NCBI GenBank assembly: GCA_036897095.1
Contig: JAYMSP010000034.1
Span: forward strand, 1 to 64,000
From: Plantago elongata
Lineage: Eukaryota > Streptophyta > Magnoliopsida > Lamiales > Plantaginaceae
Length of the DNA: 64,000 nt
Direction of reading: 5' to 3'
The notes beneath the pieces were generated by a model, which was not told the origin of the DNA, ran no database searches, and saw nothing but the letters and a program-made list of their open reading frames with translations. Below are positions 35,119 through 47,444 of the stretch, one piece after another (within the stretch, counting starts at the first letter, position 1; each line of letters begins with the position of its first letter). The position numbers were made by a program, and so were the translations under genes.

Positions 35119-36321
35119 TGAATTACTTGTACATATATACAGGCCACAGCCTTCGGGCTTTTACTACAAATTTGCAAGCATTTCTTTTATACATTTTTGG
35201 TACACAATAAATATCAATTTTCACAATTTTTCTCTTGTAAGATTTGCATGATCTTTCTTTTTTACAAGTGAATATTACGAATGAAATGATGATTCATAAT
35301 TATAGTTCTCTATGCTAATGTTTCATTAGCTTGTGTTAAGCAAAAGACAAAGTGAATTGAATAAGAAGATGTCTATCATGAGATGGAACAAAACCATTAC
35401 ACGATTTTATCTACTCTGCTCAAGTGTAATGAATCGATAATCATTTTAAACATTATCCACTGGATTATAGGTGGCAGAAATAATATTAGCTTATTAGATT
35501 TGTGATTAATCAAGTGAGAATTACGTAAAAGCATTGCGTAAACACCGACCGCAATAGATAACTAATAATTTACGTAATCTTATTTCTAATGATCATGATT
35601 AGATGATATTTTTCAGTTCTATGCCAATCCTTGCACGTCACCATTGAGGAACTGATTTAAGTTCCAACAAGTTAACTCCTTCTGATTCCAAGATCTAACC
35701 CAGAGAATTGAACTATTAAAACATTTTCATCTTTTTATCAAACCTGCTTAAATGAATTTAAAATTCAAAAGTATGATCTAACACTGGTACACAATTTATA
35801 CTTTTAAAAATATCTTAAATAAACTTACAGAGTTACAAAAGTTTTGTACCAAATCACTATTAAGAATTTATACAGCTTTTTTCAAAAATTAAAATTGTGA
35901 CTTATAATATCACATAGTTTTTCGTTATAAAATATTTTATTTAATCAATAGAATTTAGAATACAAAACTAATGAATTTAGTGTCACCTCACAAAATCAAG
36001 ATCGTGTAAAATTTAATAAAGTGTCCAAGTTTGCTCGAATAGTCGAGTTTAACCTGAAGCATATATTATTATCATGTCGAATATTACTTGACTCCTTAAT
36101 ACTCAATTGTAATCGAATTAAAACTAAAACTAAATAAGTCGAGCTCGAGCCTACTCTTCCAGACCATAAACAATCCAGATATGAGGTACACTTGTCATCT
36201 CTTGTCGTGATTCGTGACTCGATACACTTGATGATCGCCCGCCCATATAGAATTTTCTCGAAGATCAGATCAGGCAGCCCATCAATATCTTCTTTCCTAG
36301 ATTCCAGCTTTTCGCAGCCTC
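35119..36321. other. AT-rich intergenic region
   Basis: Spacer with no supportable gene, ending in the promoter region of the CHY/RING gene. Confidence 0.4.
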
Positions 36322-36336
36322 CACGTGTTTAACGTG
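36322..36336. promoter_or_regulatory. Paired ACGTGT elements (ABRE-like) upstream of the CHY/RING gene
   Basis: CCACGTGTTT at 36321-36330 contains a G-box, and AACGTGTA follows at 36331-36338. Closely spaced ACGTGT cores are typical abscisic-acid response elements. They lie about 150 bases before the probable leader. Use is inferred. Confidence 0.4.
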
Positions 36337-36439
36337 TACATAGATTTTTTTTGTTTTCTGAATTCAGTCCATTCAAATGTTACGATAAAAATCCATTTCT
36401 ATGTCTCAGAAAAAACTACATTGTGTGTGTACTGGTTTA

Positions 36440-37905
36440 TCTATCTAATCTATACCTAGCTCTACTCTCTAGCTAGATATTGTGTTTTTGCAATTCGGAT
36501 TTGCAGTTGAGGGCAACGCGTCGAATCGAATTTGGCCAGAAGCTGATCGCCAACAGTTTAAAGTTCGTTTTCCTGGGAGGTTTTTGTTTTTTTCGATTTT
36601 ATTCGTTATTTGGCTATTCATTTTTGTGTTTGCTTTGGATTCTTATTATATTATGGATCACAATTTTGAATGGATCTTATAAGCTTTTGTCTGTCAATTT
36701 GATACTGAGTTACTTTTCAGTTTCAGCTCTATATGTAGTTGCGCTCCTGTTGAAGATAAATTGAAAACATGTGATGGTCTTTAACTTCGATTTTGTTGAG
36801 TTTTCTAGATTTTCGGTTAGCTACTGTGTGTGTGTGTGTCATCTTCTTTCTGTTTTCTCTGTGCCATGGTGAATTGCTAGGAAAACACAGCTTTATAGTT
36901 AGATTAGGTTGTCAAGAGTTGATCTGGGGGGGGCTTGGCGTCTCGTGTCTTGCCACATGCCTGTGGTGTATTTAGCTGTTAATGTGTTTCTTGTCGCATT
37001 CTTATCAGTGCGATTGGCATGATAAATCTGTCTCTTCTTGCACTTGGGTTATACTGAGACAGCTGAATCTGTGTCAGTTGTGTACAATCTAGAGTCTAGG
37101 TCATCAGTCGTAAATCATGATGTATCTTTCTGCGGCGTTTTAGTGAAAATAGGCTGTCTATTTCTGGGGGAAACCTTTCCTTTTGACATTTATTTTGATG
37201 TGGAGGAGGTACTTTTCTCTTAGGTTACTGTCAAAGCCTCAAAGGCATATTCACAGGATGGAATTTTACTTGATCAATACTTTACATTCAAGAAAATAAC
37301 AAAGCAAATGCAACCAGTGAAAAACTTGTTTCAATAATGGTCAGAATTATTCCAGTTCAGATACTAATGAACTAGAAATTAAGTGCAATGATAAAAACTT
37401 AGATATTAGACAAGTTATTAGCTGTACTTGATTGAAATACTTGCTTTAAGTTTTCTCTCTAGGAACAAGTATCAGGATAAAGCTCTTCGCCGCCACTGTT
37501 CAACCCTTCCATCTTCTCCCTGCTTCTGCTTCAGGCGTGCACTTAAACTTTTCTTATTCTTTCTAACATAGGATAAGCAGTTCTTTTTAGTGGACACATG
37601 AATTCGGATTTCGAGAATCAAGTGTCATGCGTTGGGTCCTATCAGCAGCTGCTAGCTTTGAAGTTCCGAGTGTTTCATGATATGTATAGTTGGGCCCTTG
37701 TAGATCTACCTATTCTTTATGAGTCCCCCCTGTCCGGAGTTTCACTGGAGCACGTGTCACGTGAATATGTTGTTGCTGATTCAATTGGTCTGCAGCAAAA
37801 ATGCAAAAAAAGCTACATGATCTACAGGTGTTCGCCCATCTGGAGGGCGACTGTTTAGAGTATAGTAATAGCTTAGGCTTTCCCTAAATTCTCTTATGAA
37901 TGCAG
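36440..37905 (+). other. Probable long multi-exon 5' leader of the CHY/RING gene
   Basis: Between the ABRE-like elements and the coding exon are several splice-like sites: TCTCTCTAG|GAACAAG near 37462, GATCTACAG|GTGTTC near 37827 and ATGAATGCAG|GTACTTG at 37905, where the ATG-bearing exon begins. Upstream ORFs (for example from 37598) do not join the CHY/RING frame. Exon limits in this leader are uncertain. Confidence 0.4.
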
Positions 37906-37959
37906 GTACTTGACATCATTCAGCTGCTAAATATTTGTTCTAGAGCTGTATACAGTCCA

Positions 37960-40551
37960 ATGGCATCTCTGGTTGTCAATGGAAATGCACACATAGAACC
38001 AGTAGTCTCACAGCACATAGTAAGTGAGGCGAATGAATTTGGTAACATCTGCGGTAGCAAACCTTACTTTCTGCCTTCCGATGGAGCGCATGTTCAAGCA
38101 AATGAAGTTACAGTTCAGGAAGAGATCAGCAACCCTGATATTCTAGATAAAGGATACCTGGAGCATGGGTATGTTCTTTTAGCTTTGAGTGTTTAAGACG
38201 CGGTACTGCTCTTTCTTTTATTTGGTGCTAATATTGTATAGTACCCATTAACAGGTGTTCTCATTATCGTCGGAGGTGTCGCATTAGAGCTCCTTGCTGC
38301 GATGGAGTTTATAGTTGTCGCCATTGTCACAACGAGGAAAAGGTGAGTTCATTCCTGTTCACTTCACAAGAATAGTTTGTATCACATATGTGAGCTTTAC
38401 GTCATGGGACTATCAGAGTGAATTCACCAATTGTGCTCTAATAAGAATTCAGCAGTAGCTCAAAAACATGAAATCTCATTCAATGGCTTCTTTTCCTAGA
38501 GGTAGAGCAAGGAGTCTGTTCAGGGGGTGGGGTGGTATTCTGGAGTGCAATTTTATTTTGTATGTAACTTACCTGTTATTTATTGTCTACACTACAGAAC
38601 GATATATGCGTTGACCACAAGTTAAGACACGAACTTCCTCGCCACTCCATCGAGAAGGTCAGTGGACCTGCTATGTTTTGGTCATTGTTTATTCCATGCG
38701 AGTAATGTTCCAATTTTTATTTTTTTTACTGAATGGTCTGTATTTATGTGTTTCAGGTCATCTGTTCACTCTGTGGCACCGAACAAGAGGTTAGTGCTGT
38801 TAGCTTGTTCTTTCTCCTCAAGGTTATATGCACATGTTTTATGCATTGAGTTACAGGACAAACTTTTTCTTATAAATAATATTATTAAATGAGTAGATTT
38901 GTTGATTACATGAGTTATACTAGATGTGCCAGTGATTGAGCCCCTGAAGTTTGTACTTTTTGTAGTGTTTATGCTAGAAATTAGTAATGTGATGGTCTCT
39001 CTTTTGTCTCTCTCATGGTGACAAACGGCCCTGAGCAGAGAACCACTCATATATCTACTGTGTGAGATTTAGACTGTCTAATTATCTAACTCAAACACTA
39101 TACTCTGGTTGTTGTTTTCAGGTTCAACAAGTCTGCAATAATTGTGGTGTGTGCATGGGGAGATATTTTTGTGGAATCTGCAAACTCTTTGATGATGACG
39201 TGGGTGCAAATTCTCTTGTGTGCTGACTTTGAAATGCAGAATAGACAATTTTTCAAAATCATTAGAGCATCTTTCCTAATTGATTTTTATATGGCATTTA
39301 GCCGACGTTATTGTGCTATTTCCTCTTTGCAGACATCTAAGGCGCAGTATCACTGCAAAGGATGTGGAATTTGCAGGTAATTAACCAATAATACCATTTC
39401 TAGATATGTGCAGAGTGCAGTAGGGTTTTGAACTGGAATGTGAAGTCACATTTGCACAAACATATAGTAGAATTATTCCAGGAGTAATTTTTATGTTTCA
39501 AGTAGTTGAAACTCTTATTATTAGATTGCAATTGCTTCGCTCATGCCCGCACGGTTTCATTTGCAGGGTTGGTAGTTCGGGGAAGTTTGTCCACTGTGAC
39601 AAATGTGGTGAGTTTTTTTTCTGTTTGTACCCGTATCTGAAAAATTAAGTAGTATGTTCCCAAACTTCATATTTCTTATATTTCTACATGTTCTAGGATG
39701 CTGCTACTCTGCACTTATGCAACGGAATCATCCATGTGTAGAGAGAGCAATGCACCATGACTGCCCTATTTGTTTTGAGGTACTACTCATGTTCTCAATT
39801 CTTTCATTGCCTAAAATATGCTTTTAATATAAATTTTTGCCAAAACATGTTTGGGAAAGCACCAGCTAAAAGAATATATTTGCTTATCTGTAGTACCTCT
39901 TTGACTCAAGAATTGACGTTATTGCACTGGTATGCGGGCACACCATTCATAAGACATGCTTTGAGGAGATGCAAGAGCATTCTAAGTAAGTGAACTCTAT
40001 ATTCCACACCTGTGGTTGTGCTCATGTATCCAAGTAAACCGCATTAGTAGTGAAACTTTTGCACCTATTAGGCTATAGACCCGCATTCACATACTGCACT
40101 AATATCTCATCTTTCCAGATTTAGAAAGTATGTTGTGCAAAATTAGAAATGGAGTGTTCATGAACTTCTGCAGTTTGCTAGTTTATGATTGTCAAATTGA
40201 AATCATTGTAAGCAGGTATGCCTGCCCAATATGCTGCAAGTCAGTTTGTGATATGTCGAAGGTGTGGGAGATGTATGACCTGGAGATAGCAGCGAACCCG
40301 ATGCCACCATATTTTGCAGACAAGATGGTCTTTCTCTATCAACCCCCATTGCACAAGCAGTTCACAATGTGTTCACCATCAGTGACACATTCTTAAATCC
40401 TAACATGCACGCTTTGTTTTGGTTACAGGTTTCGATTCTTTGCAATGATTGTGGAAGCAACTCTGATGTACAATATCATTTCCTGGCCCATAAATGCCCC
40501 AACTGCAAGTCTTACAACACACAAGTGACAAGGGGGGTCGATAGATTATAA
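37960..40551 (+). CDS. RZFP34: CHY zinc-finger and RING E3 ubiquitin ligase
   Basis: Eleven coding exons: 37960-38168, 38255-38342, 38598-38657, 38757-38789, 39122-39199, 39333-39376, 39567-39607, 39697-39779, 39894-39985, 40216-40327, 40429-40551; 320 aa. After a 60-residue variable N-terminus and [19 protein letters not shown] come the CHY finger ([30 protein letters not shown]), a CTCHY region ([33 protein letters not shown]), a RING-H2 ([35 protein letters not shown]) and a C-terminal zinc ribbon ([15 protein letters not shown]). This matches rice RZFP34 and Arabidopsis CHYR1, E3 ligases in abscisic acid, stomatal and drought responses. The donor at 40328 (GTCTTT) is weak, the rest are good. 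Confidence 0.9.
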
Positions 40552-40985
40552 TTTGATAGTTACAAAAAGTGGCCACCATCTGCAATTTGATTTAGGGATG
40601 CATCCACTGTAGTGAAAGCGTCTTCTGCCTGCTGAAAAAGCATGTGATGATGCAATTGAGTAAGCCAGTCACATTTTTGTGTCGCGACAACATTCCGTTT
40701 GTTTTCTAGGTTAAGTTTTGTTTAGCTCAGTCAAATTGGATCAATTATCAGAATCAACGATATGTATAATGTATTACATTATTGTTTGGTTACAGTACAG
40801 TAAATTTTTGCATAAGGAACCAGGTGTCACAAATCACAATACACTGACCGAAATGAGTACACCATTAACCTAGCTTGTTCAACCTTTTCTTCCCGACTCG
40901 ATCAGTTTTTATTAACGTCTTTGAATCATGGAACAGAATGCTGTGAAATGACTTCTTTGTCAAAAACATGGAACGAATTCTTCTC
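40552..40985. other. 3' flank of the CHY/RING gene
   Basis: 3' UTR and spacer up to the F-box relic. Nothing else recognised. Confidence 0.4.
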
Positions 40986-41963
40986 CAGAACTACACTTCG
41001 ATCAAGAGGCTTTTGAAGGAATCCGAAGCCGCAAGAATTACAAACCATGGGTGCAACAGTTCTGCAACCACGTAAACAAATCCATATGACACCGTTGCCA
41101 ATCAAACATACTCATCCAGAAGTTTAAACTGCGGTTGATCATTAGAGTTCAGCGTGACAGAGTGCCTGCTAAAGACATTTACAAGTGGTTAGATTATGCT
41201 ACAAGGTGCAATAACCTTGATCAGTTGGTGGTTCGTTGAGATGGCCCTAATGGCCCCAGGGTTTGTATGGTACTAAAACGATATGGCCCTTCCTCATCAT
41301 GGAGTCTTTGTTCTCTGTGAAGTCGTTGAAGGAGTTGGATTTATATGGTTGCAAGATTCCTACTGTTAATAACATCGAATTCTCTTTAAAGAGGCTCTCC
41401 CTTACTCATGTCAAAGTTGATAAGCAAACATTACAAGGCATGTTTTCGAGCAGTCATCTTCCGGAACAAGTTTCTATTAAAAAACTGTAAGGGGTTCATG
41501 AAAGTAAAGACCTAGCTGGGCTTACATTGGAGAAGGTGAACTTGGTGCCTATGCAAGGTGAGAGCCTGGAAATCGAATCACTGAATCTACAAGCTATTAT
41601 GTATGGTGGGTTCATCGAAACAGCATTGAAGGTTGCTATTGCAAGAACCTTAAAAAAGTTATACTCGATTGTGTTGACTTAACACTTGACCTTGTTGAAT
41701 ATATCAAATCCAAGTTTCCGGCACTTGAGAATCTGGAGGTGAGGTTACCCTGGTTGATGAATCCCGAACAATATGTACTATGCTATCTGATCAATTCAAT
41801 GTTCAAGTATGTGCCAATAGAAGTGAATTGTTTAGGATATTCCACGCCGGAACAATATAAAAAACCTTGTCTCCTTAAATTTTTCCAAAGAAGTGACGAT
41901 TCAAATCATAATAGATTTAAATTGATGATGAATATTCTTGTCGATGATAATTCTAATTTTTAA
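40986..41963 (+). pseudogene. F-box/LRR (FBD-type) protein pseudogene fragment
   Basis: Pieces of an RNI-like F-box protein lie in different frames: an FKLRLIIRVQRDRVPAKDI-like segment with YKWLDYATRCNNLDQLVV near 41130-41240, LFSVKSLKELDLYGCKIPTV and FSLKRLSLTHVKVDKQTLQG at 41300-41450, then LAGLTLEKVNLVPMQGESLE near 41510-41580. The F-box itself is missing. Stops interrupt it near 41237 and 41488 and there is at least one frameshift. Such genes expand and die rapidly in plants. Confidence 0.7.
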
Positions 41964-42514
41964 AATAATTTATAATATTATTAATTATTTTTAAACAAAC
42001 TTATAATTATACTTTGATATTAATTTTAAAATGTTGACATGTTTACGTTATAACTTATCTTTAAACAAACTCATAAGTAAGTTATCTTATTAACATGACG
42101 ATTGCATGAATGTATGATCTATTTCATGGCATTTGTAACCTATTATACTGTTATATATAAAAAAAAGTATTATTACGATATTTCACTCTTCAATTTTATT
42201 TTTAAAAAAGGAGAGAGATGCATCTAATTTTACTTCTTTTTTATCTCCCTTATCGATTAAATTGTATATCATGCCTTATCTAACCGTACGCATTATTAGT
42301 TACCGCAAACACCTACTCGTAAAATATCTTTTCCCAGGGGCAAACTTGTCAATTGAAAGATAAAAGATGGTACTGTGAGTTTCTCTTTTTGTTTTATTTG
42401 TCCTCCTACTCCTGTTTCATTTGGTTTCCATGTTTGTCACCTTACATTTAATCACAGGCAGTTCACTCTCTCAATAGAGATTCAAACCATTCTCAGAATG
42501 TTCTGAGAGTTTCC
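41964..42514. other. Promoter region of SUVH copy 1
   Basis: AT-rich spacer followed by a C/T-rich leader-like stretch from about 42380 that resembles the leader of SUVH copy 2 (about 47330-47444). Confidence 0.45.
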
Positions 42515-42637
42515 ATGGAGAAAAATCTCGGTAAATCATCTTCAACTTTCCAGCATTGCTACTTCTTTTTTCTGATTTTGATTTTTGTGATGCTTTCTTT
42601 AGCATAAACGTTTCGTTTTTATGCAGTTTCGATGTGA
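42515..42637 (+). promoter_or_regulatory. Intron-split upstream ORF of SUVH copy 1
   Basis: ATG at 42515 reads MEKNL up to 42530, where a donor (CTCG|GTAAAT) begins an intron ending ATGCAG at 42626. Joined, it reads MEKNLVSM and stops at 42635-42637. The downstream gene copy has the same split uORF reading MDKNLVSR. A second leader intron fits 42676-43132. Confidence 0.6.
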
Positions 42638-42849
42638 AATCACGTTTCAGCTCTCAGAAAATTTGTTCTGCGGAGGTAAATCATCTTCAACTTGACTAAT
42701 TTGCCATCGTTTCTGCTTCATGTGTTATCCTGTCTATGTTTTCCGAGTTTTTTTTTTTGTGAGTTATGTGAAATACGAGTGGATAGTACGCATTTATTCT
42801 AATTAGAGCTGGAAATGTATGATTGTACATGATTTATAGCTGATTAAGT

Positions 42850-43110
42850 GAATTTTCCGTTTGAAAGTGAATTTGCTCTAGTTATTAAGTGATGTTGCTT
42901 AAGCTGATCAAGTGATTTTGCTGTTTGAAAGTGCTTTAGTGATTTTTGCTTAATGTATGATTAAGTGATTTTGCTGTTTGAAAAGTGCTCAAGTGAATAA
43001 GTGTTTAAGCTGATTTAGCTCAAGTTATTAAGTGATTTTACTGTTTAAAAGTGCTCAAGTGATTTTGCTTGATATCTGATTAAGTGATTTTGAGGTTTGA
43101 AAGTGCTTAA
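42850..43110. repeat. Degenerate tandem repeat in SUVH copy 1 leader intron
   Basis: About six imperfect units of roughly 35-50 bases built on AAGTGATTTTGCTGTTTGAA followed by AGTGCTTAAG-like sequence. Copy 2 has only a single related unit near 47817-47850, so the array expanded after, or was lost since, the gene duplication. Confidence 0.7.
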
Positions 43111-43162
43111 CAAGCTCCATATACAGATTCAGGTGTTTGTTTGTAAGGGTTTAGTGTGAGAA

Positions 43163-46057
43163 ATGGTAAGAGCTTATAAGCACAGGAAAGTTACTGCTTA
43201 CCGGGATTTTCATACTGAACGTGGTCAAAATGTGATGTTGAAACTTGGACCATCAAAGATCAAGTGGCAGAACGAAGGTGAAGGTCACCCAGTGCCTGGA
43301 GAGTTGAATGAGGTGGATGGTTTGGATTTCGTTTGCAACTCATACATTAAGGAGGCAAAGTGTGTGTCAGATGCTGCTGCTTCTTGCCAAGGGGGTTCTA
43401 ATACGTTATCTTTCACCAATGAAAATATTAAGCCAGAGAGTGCTGTGAGGATGAAGAAAATATACCGCCGTAGAAAAGTCTTTGCTGTTCGTGACTTCTT
43501 TTCGAACTGTGGGAGCAATGTGTCTTTAGCAGCTTCAGGAATTAATTGTCATTGTCTCAATAGTGACGAAAACAGTGAGGTCGAATTAGGACCAACTGTG
43601 ACTAATGGTTCAGTGGCTGTGATTAAAGGTGACATTGATGATGTTGAAGGAAATGAATTTTCAGCAGAAAATAAGTCAAGCCAACAGTTGGTACATAGCC
43701 TGATGGCTGCCCCTTACTGTCCCTGGAGAAAGGGAAATGCGTCTTTACATAGTTCAGGGACTGGTCCACACGAAGGGAAATTGAAACAGCACAAATGGAA
43801 AGCTGGACCAGTTACCTCAGGTAATAGTCCTAAAGAACGTGGAGGAGGGTTGTATGACAGGAAGATATCATTTCCTGATGTGGATGGAAGTCGTGATTCG
43901 TCAACTTACTTAGATGATGAAGATTGTGGTGCCTATACTGGATCCCCTGTTCAGATTGCTCCTGCTTCTATGTTCCAACCTGACATTGAGTACAGCAATG
44001 AGGATGGATCACTTGAAAAGATGTTTACTGATTCACCTGTAAGAAGTGATAAAAGGAAGTCTTCACATAGTGCTTTCAGTTCAGCGGAAGATGAGAATAG
44101 GGATGCTGGGCAGAGTTTGATGTCTGCTGTGAATTCCAAATTGAAGAAAAATAAAGTATTTTCAAGTAACTTGGTTGGGGCAACTGGAAAAGAAGTGACA
44201 GCGATAAATCCTCTATGGCGAAACAAGTCCAAGGCTGTTGCTACAAAAAGTTCCAATAGAGGAGATTTTTCAGGGAGATTGACTTTGAAGCCCAAGGGAG
44301 GCCCTGCTTCAAATGATGGTGGCTTGCCCGCCAATTCTCCAATCAGCAAAAAGAGAAGGGACATGATTATTACGCTGCCTCCTTTCAGTCAAAAGAAAAA
44401 GGACTTTGATGTTAGGCTACCTCCTGTCAGCAAAAAGCAAAGGAACTTTCATATTAGGCTGCCTCCATTCTGTCCTAACCACAACAACCATGGTGTTGCA
44501 CGGAATAAAGTGAGAGACACACTTAGGTTGTTTAATGGTATTTGCCGGAAGCTTTTGCAAAAGGAAGAAGGGAACTCGGTGCGTGAGGAGGAATACGTAT
44601 CAAAGCTATCTGGCAAAAAACTGAAGCGAATTGATCTTGTTGCTGCTAAGATTATTAAAGATACTGGAAAAGAAGTGAACGTTGAGAACCTAAATCTGGG
44701 AGCTGTACCTGGAGTTGAAGTGGGTGATGAGTTTCAGTATAGAACGGAACTTGCTGTGGTTGGGATTCACCGTCCTTACCAAGCTGGTATAGATTGGATA
44801 AAGCTTGATGGAGAGCCAGTTGCATCTAGTATTGTTTCTTCTGGGTCTTACAATGATGATACCGAGCATGATGATACCTTGATATACTCAGGTCACGGTG
44901 GTAATATCGTTGGCAAGTGTAAGATCCCTGAAGACCAGAAGCTTGAAAGGGGAAATCTAGCGTTGTATAACAGCGTAGCAAAAGGGAATCCTGTTCGTGT
45001 TGTCCGTGGATGGAGGGAGACAATAAAGGGTACTGACCCTTCGGATTCAAAGCCTAAGTTGGTCACAACTTACATTTATGATGGGATATACACGGTGGTA
45101 AGATGTTGGGATGAAATTGGGATTCATAAAAAGAAGATATATAAGTTTGAATTGATAAGAAATCCTGGTCAACCGCAGCTTGCTTGGAAAGAATTGAAAA
45201 GGGCAAGCAAGTCTAAAATCTGGGCAGGTGTTTGTGTTTCAGATATTTCATATGGGAAAGAGCCTTTTCCCATAAGTGCTGTGAATTTATTTGATGATGA
45301 TAAACCACCTCGATTTACCTACATTTCGAAGATGAAGCATCCTAATTGGTTTCATCCCATTCCTCCTGTGGGCTGTGACTGCATAGGCAGATGTGGCAGT
45401 TCTGAAAAATGTCTCTGTGCAGCCAGGAATGGAGGGGAAATCCCGTACAATCATAACGGAGCTATTGTTGAGGTAAAGCCCCTTGTATATGAATGTGGTC
45501 CACATTGTAAATGTCCTCCTTCGTGCTATAATCGGGTGAGTCAACGTGGAATTAAAGTTAAGCTCGATATCTTCAAGACAGAGTCTAGAGGCTGGGGAGT
45601 AAGGGCATTAACATCTGTCCCGTCAGGAAGTTTTATTTGTGAGTATGCAGGAGAGCTTCTTGAAGACACAGTTGCTGATCAAAGAATTGGCAATGATGAA
45701 TATCTTTTTGACATTGGTCAGAACTACACCGATTCATCTCTGTATCCCGAAGATGAAGCCCTTTCTATTGAGCTCAAAGAAGGTGGCTACACGATTGATG
45801 CCTGCCATTATGGGAATGTGGGCCGATTCATAAATCACAGCTGCTCCCCCAACCTGTACGCGCAAAATGTCATCTTCGATCACGATGACAAGAAGATGCC
45901 GCACGTGATGCTGTTTGCCGCGGAAAACATTCCCCCCTTGCAGGAAATGACTTACCATTACAACTACAAGCTGAATGAGGTACTTGACGCTGATGGTAAT
46001 GTCAAGGTAAAAAAGTGTTCTTGTGGTAGTGCCGAGTGTACGGGCAGGATGTACTGA
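43163..46057 (+). CDS. SUVH5: SUVH5/6-type histone H3K9 methyltransferase, copy 1
   Basis: Intronless CDS, 964 aa. The N-terminal half is low complexity with the motif RRKVFAVRDFFSNCG near 102-117 and a Lys-rich triple repeat (LPPFSQKKK, RLPPVSKKQ, RLPPFCPN) near 410-440. The SRA/YDG domain (about 512-675: GAVPGVEVGDEFQYRTELAV, GIHRPYQAGIDWI) binds methylated DNA. Then pre-SET (about 731-795, Cys-rich: GCDCIGRC, CHCKCPPSC-like), SET (about 797-945, with RFINHSCSPNLYAQNV near 888 and EMTYHYNYKLNEV) and post-SET (KKCSCGSAECTGRMY). TYHYNY instead of TYDY is the SUVH5/6 form as I recall. It would deposit H3K9me2 at DNA-methylated heterochromatin. Compared with copy 2 it is about 210 residues shorter at the N-terminus. 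Confidence 0.9.
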   Translation: MVRAYKHRKVTAYRDFHTERGQNVMLKLGPSKIKWQNEGEGHPVPGELNEVDGLDFVCNSYIKEAKCVSDAAASCQGGSNTLSFTNENIKPESAVRMKKIYRRRKVFAVRDFFSNCGSNVSLAASGINCHCLNSDENSEVELGPTVTNGSVAVIKGDIDDVEGNEFSAENKSSQQLVHSLMAAPYCPWRKGNASLHSSGTGPHEGKLKQHKWKAGPVTSGNSPKERGGGLYDRKISFPDVDGSRDSSTYLDDEDCGAYTGSPVQIAPASMFQPDIEYSNEDGSLEKMFTDSPVRSDKRKSSHSAFSSAEDENRDAGQSLMSAVNSKLKKNKVFSSNLVGATGKEVTAINPLWRNKSKAVATKSSNRGDFSGRLTLKPKGGPASNDGGLPANSPISKKRRDMIITLPPFSQKKKDFDVRLPPVSKKQRNFHIRLPPFCPNHNNHGVARNKVRDTLRLFNGICRKLLQKEEGNSVREEEYVSKLSGKKLKRIDLVAAKIIKDTGKEVNVENLNLGAVPGVEVGDEFQYRTELAVVGIHRPYQAGIDWIKLDGEPVASSIVSSGSYNDDTEHDDTLIYSGHGGNIVGKCKIPEDQKLERGNLALYNSVAKGNPVRVVRGWRETIKGTDPSDSKPKLVTTYIYDGIYTVVRCWDEIGIHKKKIYKFELIRNPGQPQLAWKELKRASKSKIWAGVCVSDISYGKEPFPISAVNLFDDDKPPRFTYISKMKHPNWFHPIPPVGCDCIGRCGSSEKCLCAARNGGEIPYNHNGAIVEVKPLVYECGPHCKCPPSCYNRVSQRGIKVKLDIFKTESRGWGVRALTSVPSGSFICEYAGELLEDTVADQRIGNDEYLFDIGQNYTDSSLYPEDEALSIELKEGGYTIDACHYGNVGRFINHSCSPNLYAQNVIFDHDDKKMPHVMLFAAENIPPLQEMTYHYNYKLNEVLDADGNVKVKKCSCGSAECTGRMY

Positions 46058-47076
46058 AATACTAATATTGTCTTTTTTCCCTAAAATCTGTCTGTAGAGT
46101 AGAAAGGTATCCTTAGGTTGCGAGTGTGGTTTAGACACGATCTTGAGACTCTGGTTTCGACTTTGTTTCCTTTGAAATATTGGAACCTGCTTGCCCTCTT
46201 GTTCATACAGCTTCTACGACTTTGTCCTAGTTTGTTCTTCGTATGGGAGGAAGTTTTTCAAGTGTTTCTAAAATGGCATGTCTATATGACCGGTCCCAGG
46301 GTGCCTCCTCTGATTTTTCTTATGTTTGTTTGGATCCTATATATTTAATAGTTTAAACTCGAGTTGGAACAAGACCTTTCGAGCCGAGTTGTAATATTAA
46401 AAAAAAACTCAACTTATTATTCATCCATGGCAGGATTTTGAAACATCTAGGAAGAATTTGAGTTAACTTTTTCAATTAAAATTAAATTTTTTTCATAATA
46501 ACAAACTAGGCATAAACTCTATAATACATACTTCATTCACATTTAATATTAAAAACGAAGATTGAGGTAAAAGTATTTGATGCCATTACATATATTCCTT
46601 GGTGTTTATTTTTTTCACGGTATAACAACTGCAATATATATTATGTAATCGAGCAAACTCAAATTCTTAAATCAAAAGTGTGTTTCAAGTCAAGTGTTTA
46701 TCTTAATCACCTTTTGAAAGAACAATTGGATAGTCGTTTCGTACAAATTACAATATGTTGACCGATTTAAATTATAAGGACTGTCATCATATAATCTTAT
46801 AACTTAACTAATTCTCATAAATTATTTCACCAACCATATAAATAGATCCCGCAAATGTAAGACATCCCCTAAAATGAAATATAAACATGTTGAAAAACTT
46901 GAAATTATTCATACATACTCCCTCTCAATTAAATTGAAAGTTTCATATTCCCGTTGTTCCAAATTCATTATCTCATTTTCCTAATTGATAATTTTTATAT
47001 TCATAATTCAATATTATAATTTAAATACATTCCGTAGTTACATTTTACAACTTTTATTTTTTCTACTTCAATTTCA

Positions 47077-47108
<32 letters not shown>

Positions 47109-47444
47109 TAATTATTTACATAAAAATTTGTATCTGTCCGTAATACTCCAATTTGAAACGGAGCCAAGTATTTTTTGGTGGGATTCTTCATTCTTTAACT
47201 ACATCCCCATGTTTAATGAAGAGAAATCAATCGGCTATCAAATCAATCAACCTCGAGTAAATATCTTTTACCGAGGGCACATGCGTCATGGGATAAAAAG
47301 AGCTTCATTTCCCTTTTTGTTAATTTTTCTTCTTCTTCATCATCTCCTATTTCTCAGCTTAATTTCCTCTCCTTTGTCACATTCACTCACTCTCCATTAC
47401 ACACGCAAATACGCAATTCAATCCAGTTTCTCAACGTTGCTTCT
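46058..47444. other. Spacer between the SUVH tandem copies
   Basis: First about 300 bases are the 3' UTR of copy 1, which still resembles that of copy 2 (GTATCCTTAGGTTGC and TTCATACAGCTTCT in both). AT-rich spacer follows, with a (TA)n run at 47077-47105. From about 47330 a C/T-rich leader-like region begins. Confidence 0.55.

Noticed and set aside
37598-37858. 86-codon ORF upstream of the CHY/RING gene as an extra coding exon
   Set aside because: Joined to the exon at 37906 it runs into a stop and does not enter the CHY/RING frame; no family resemblance.
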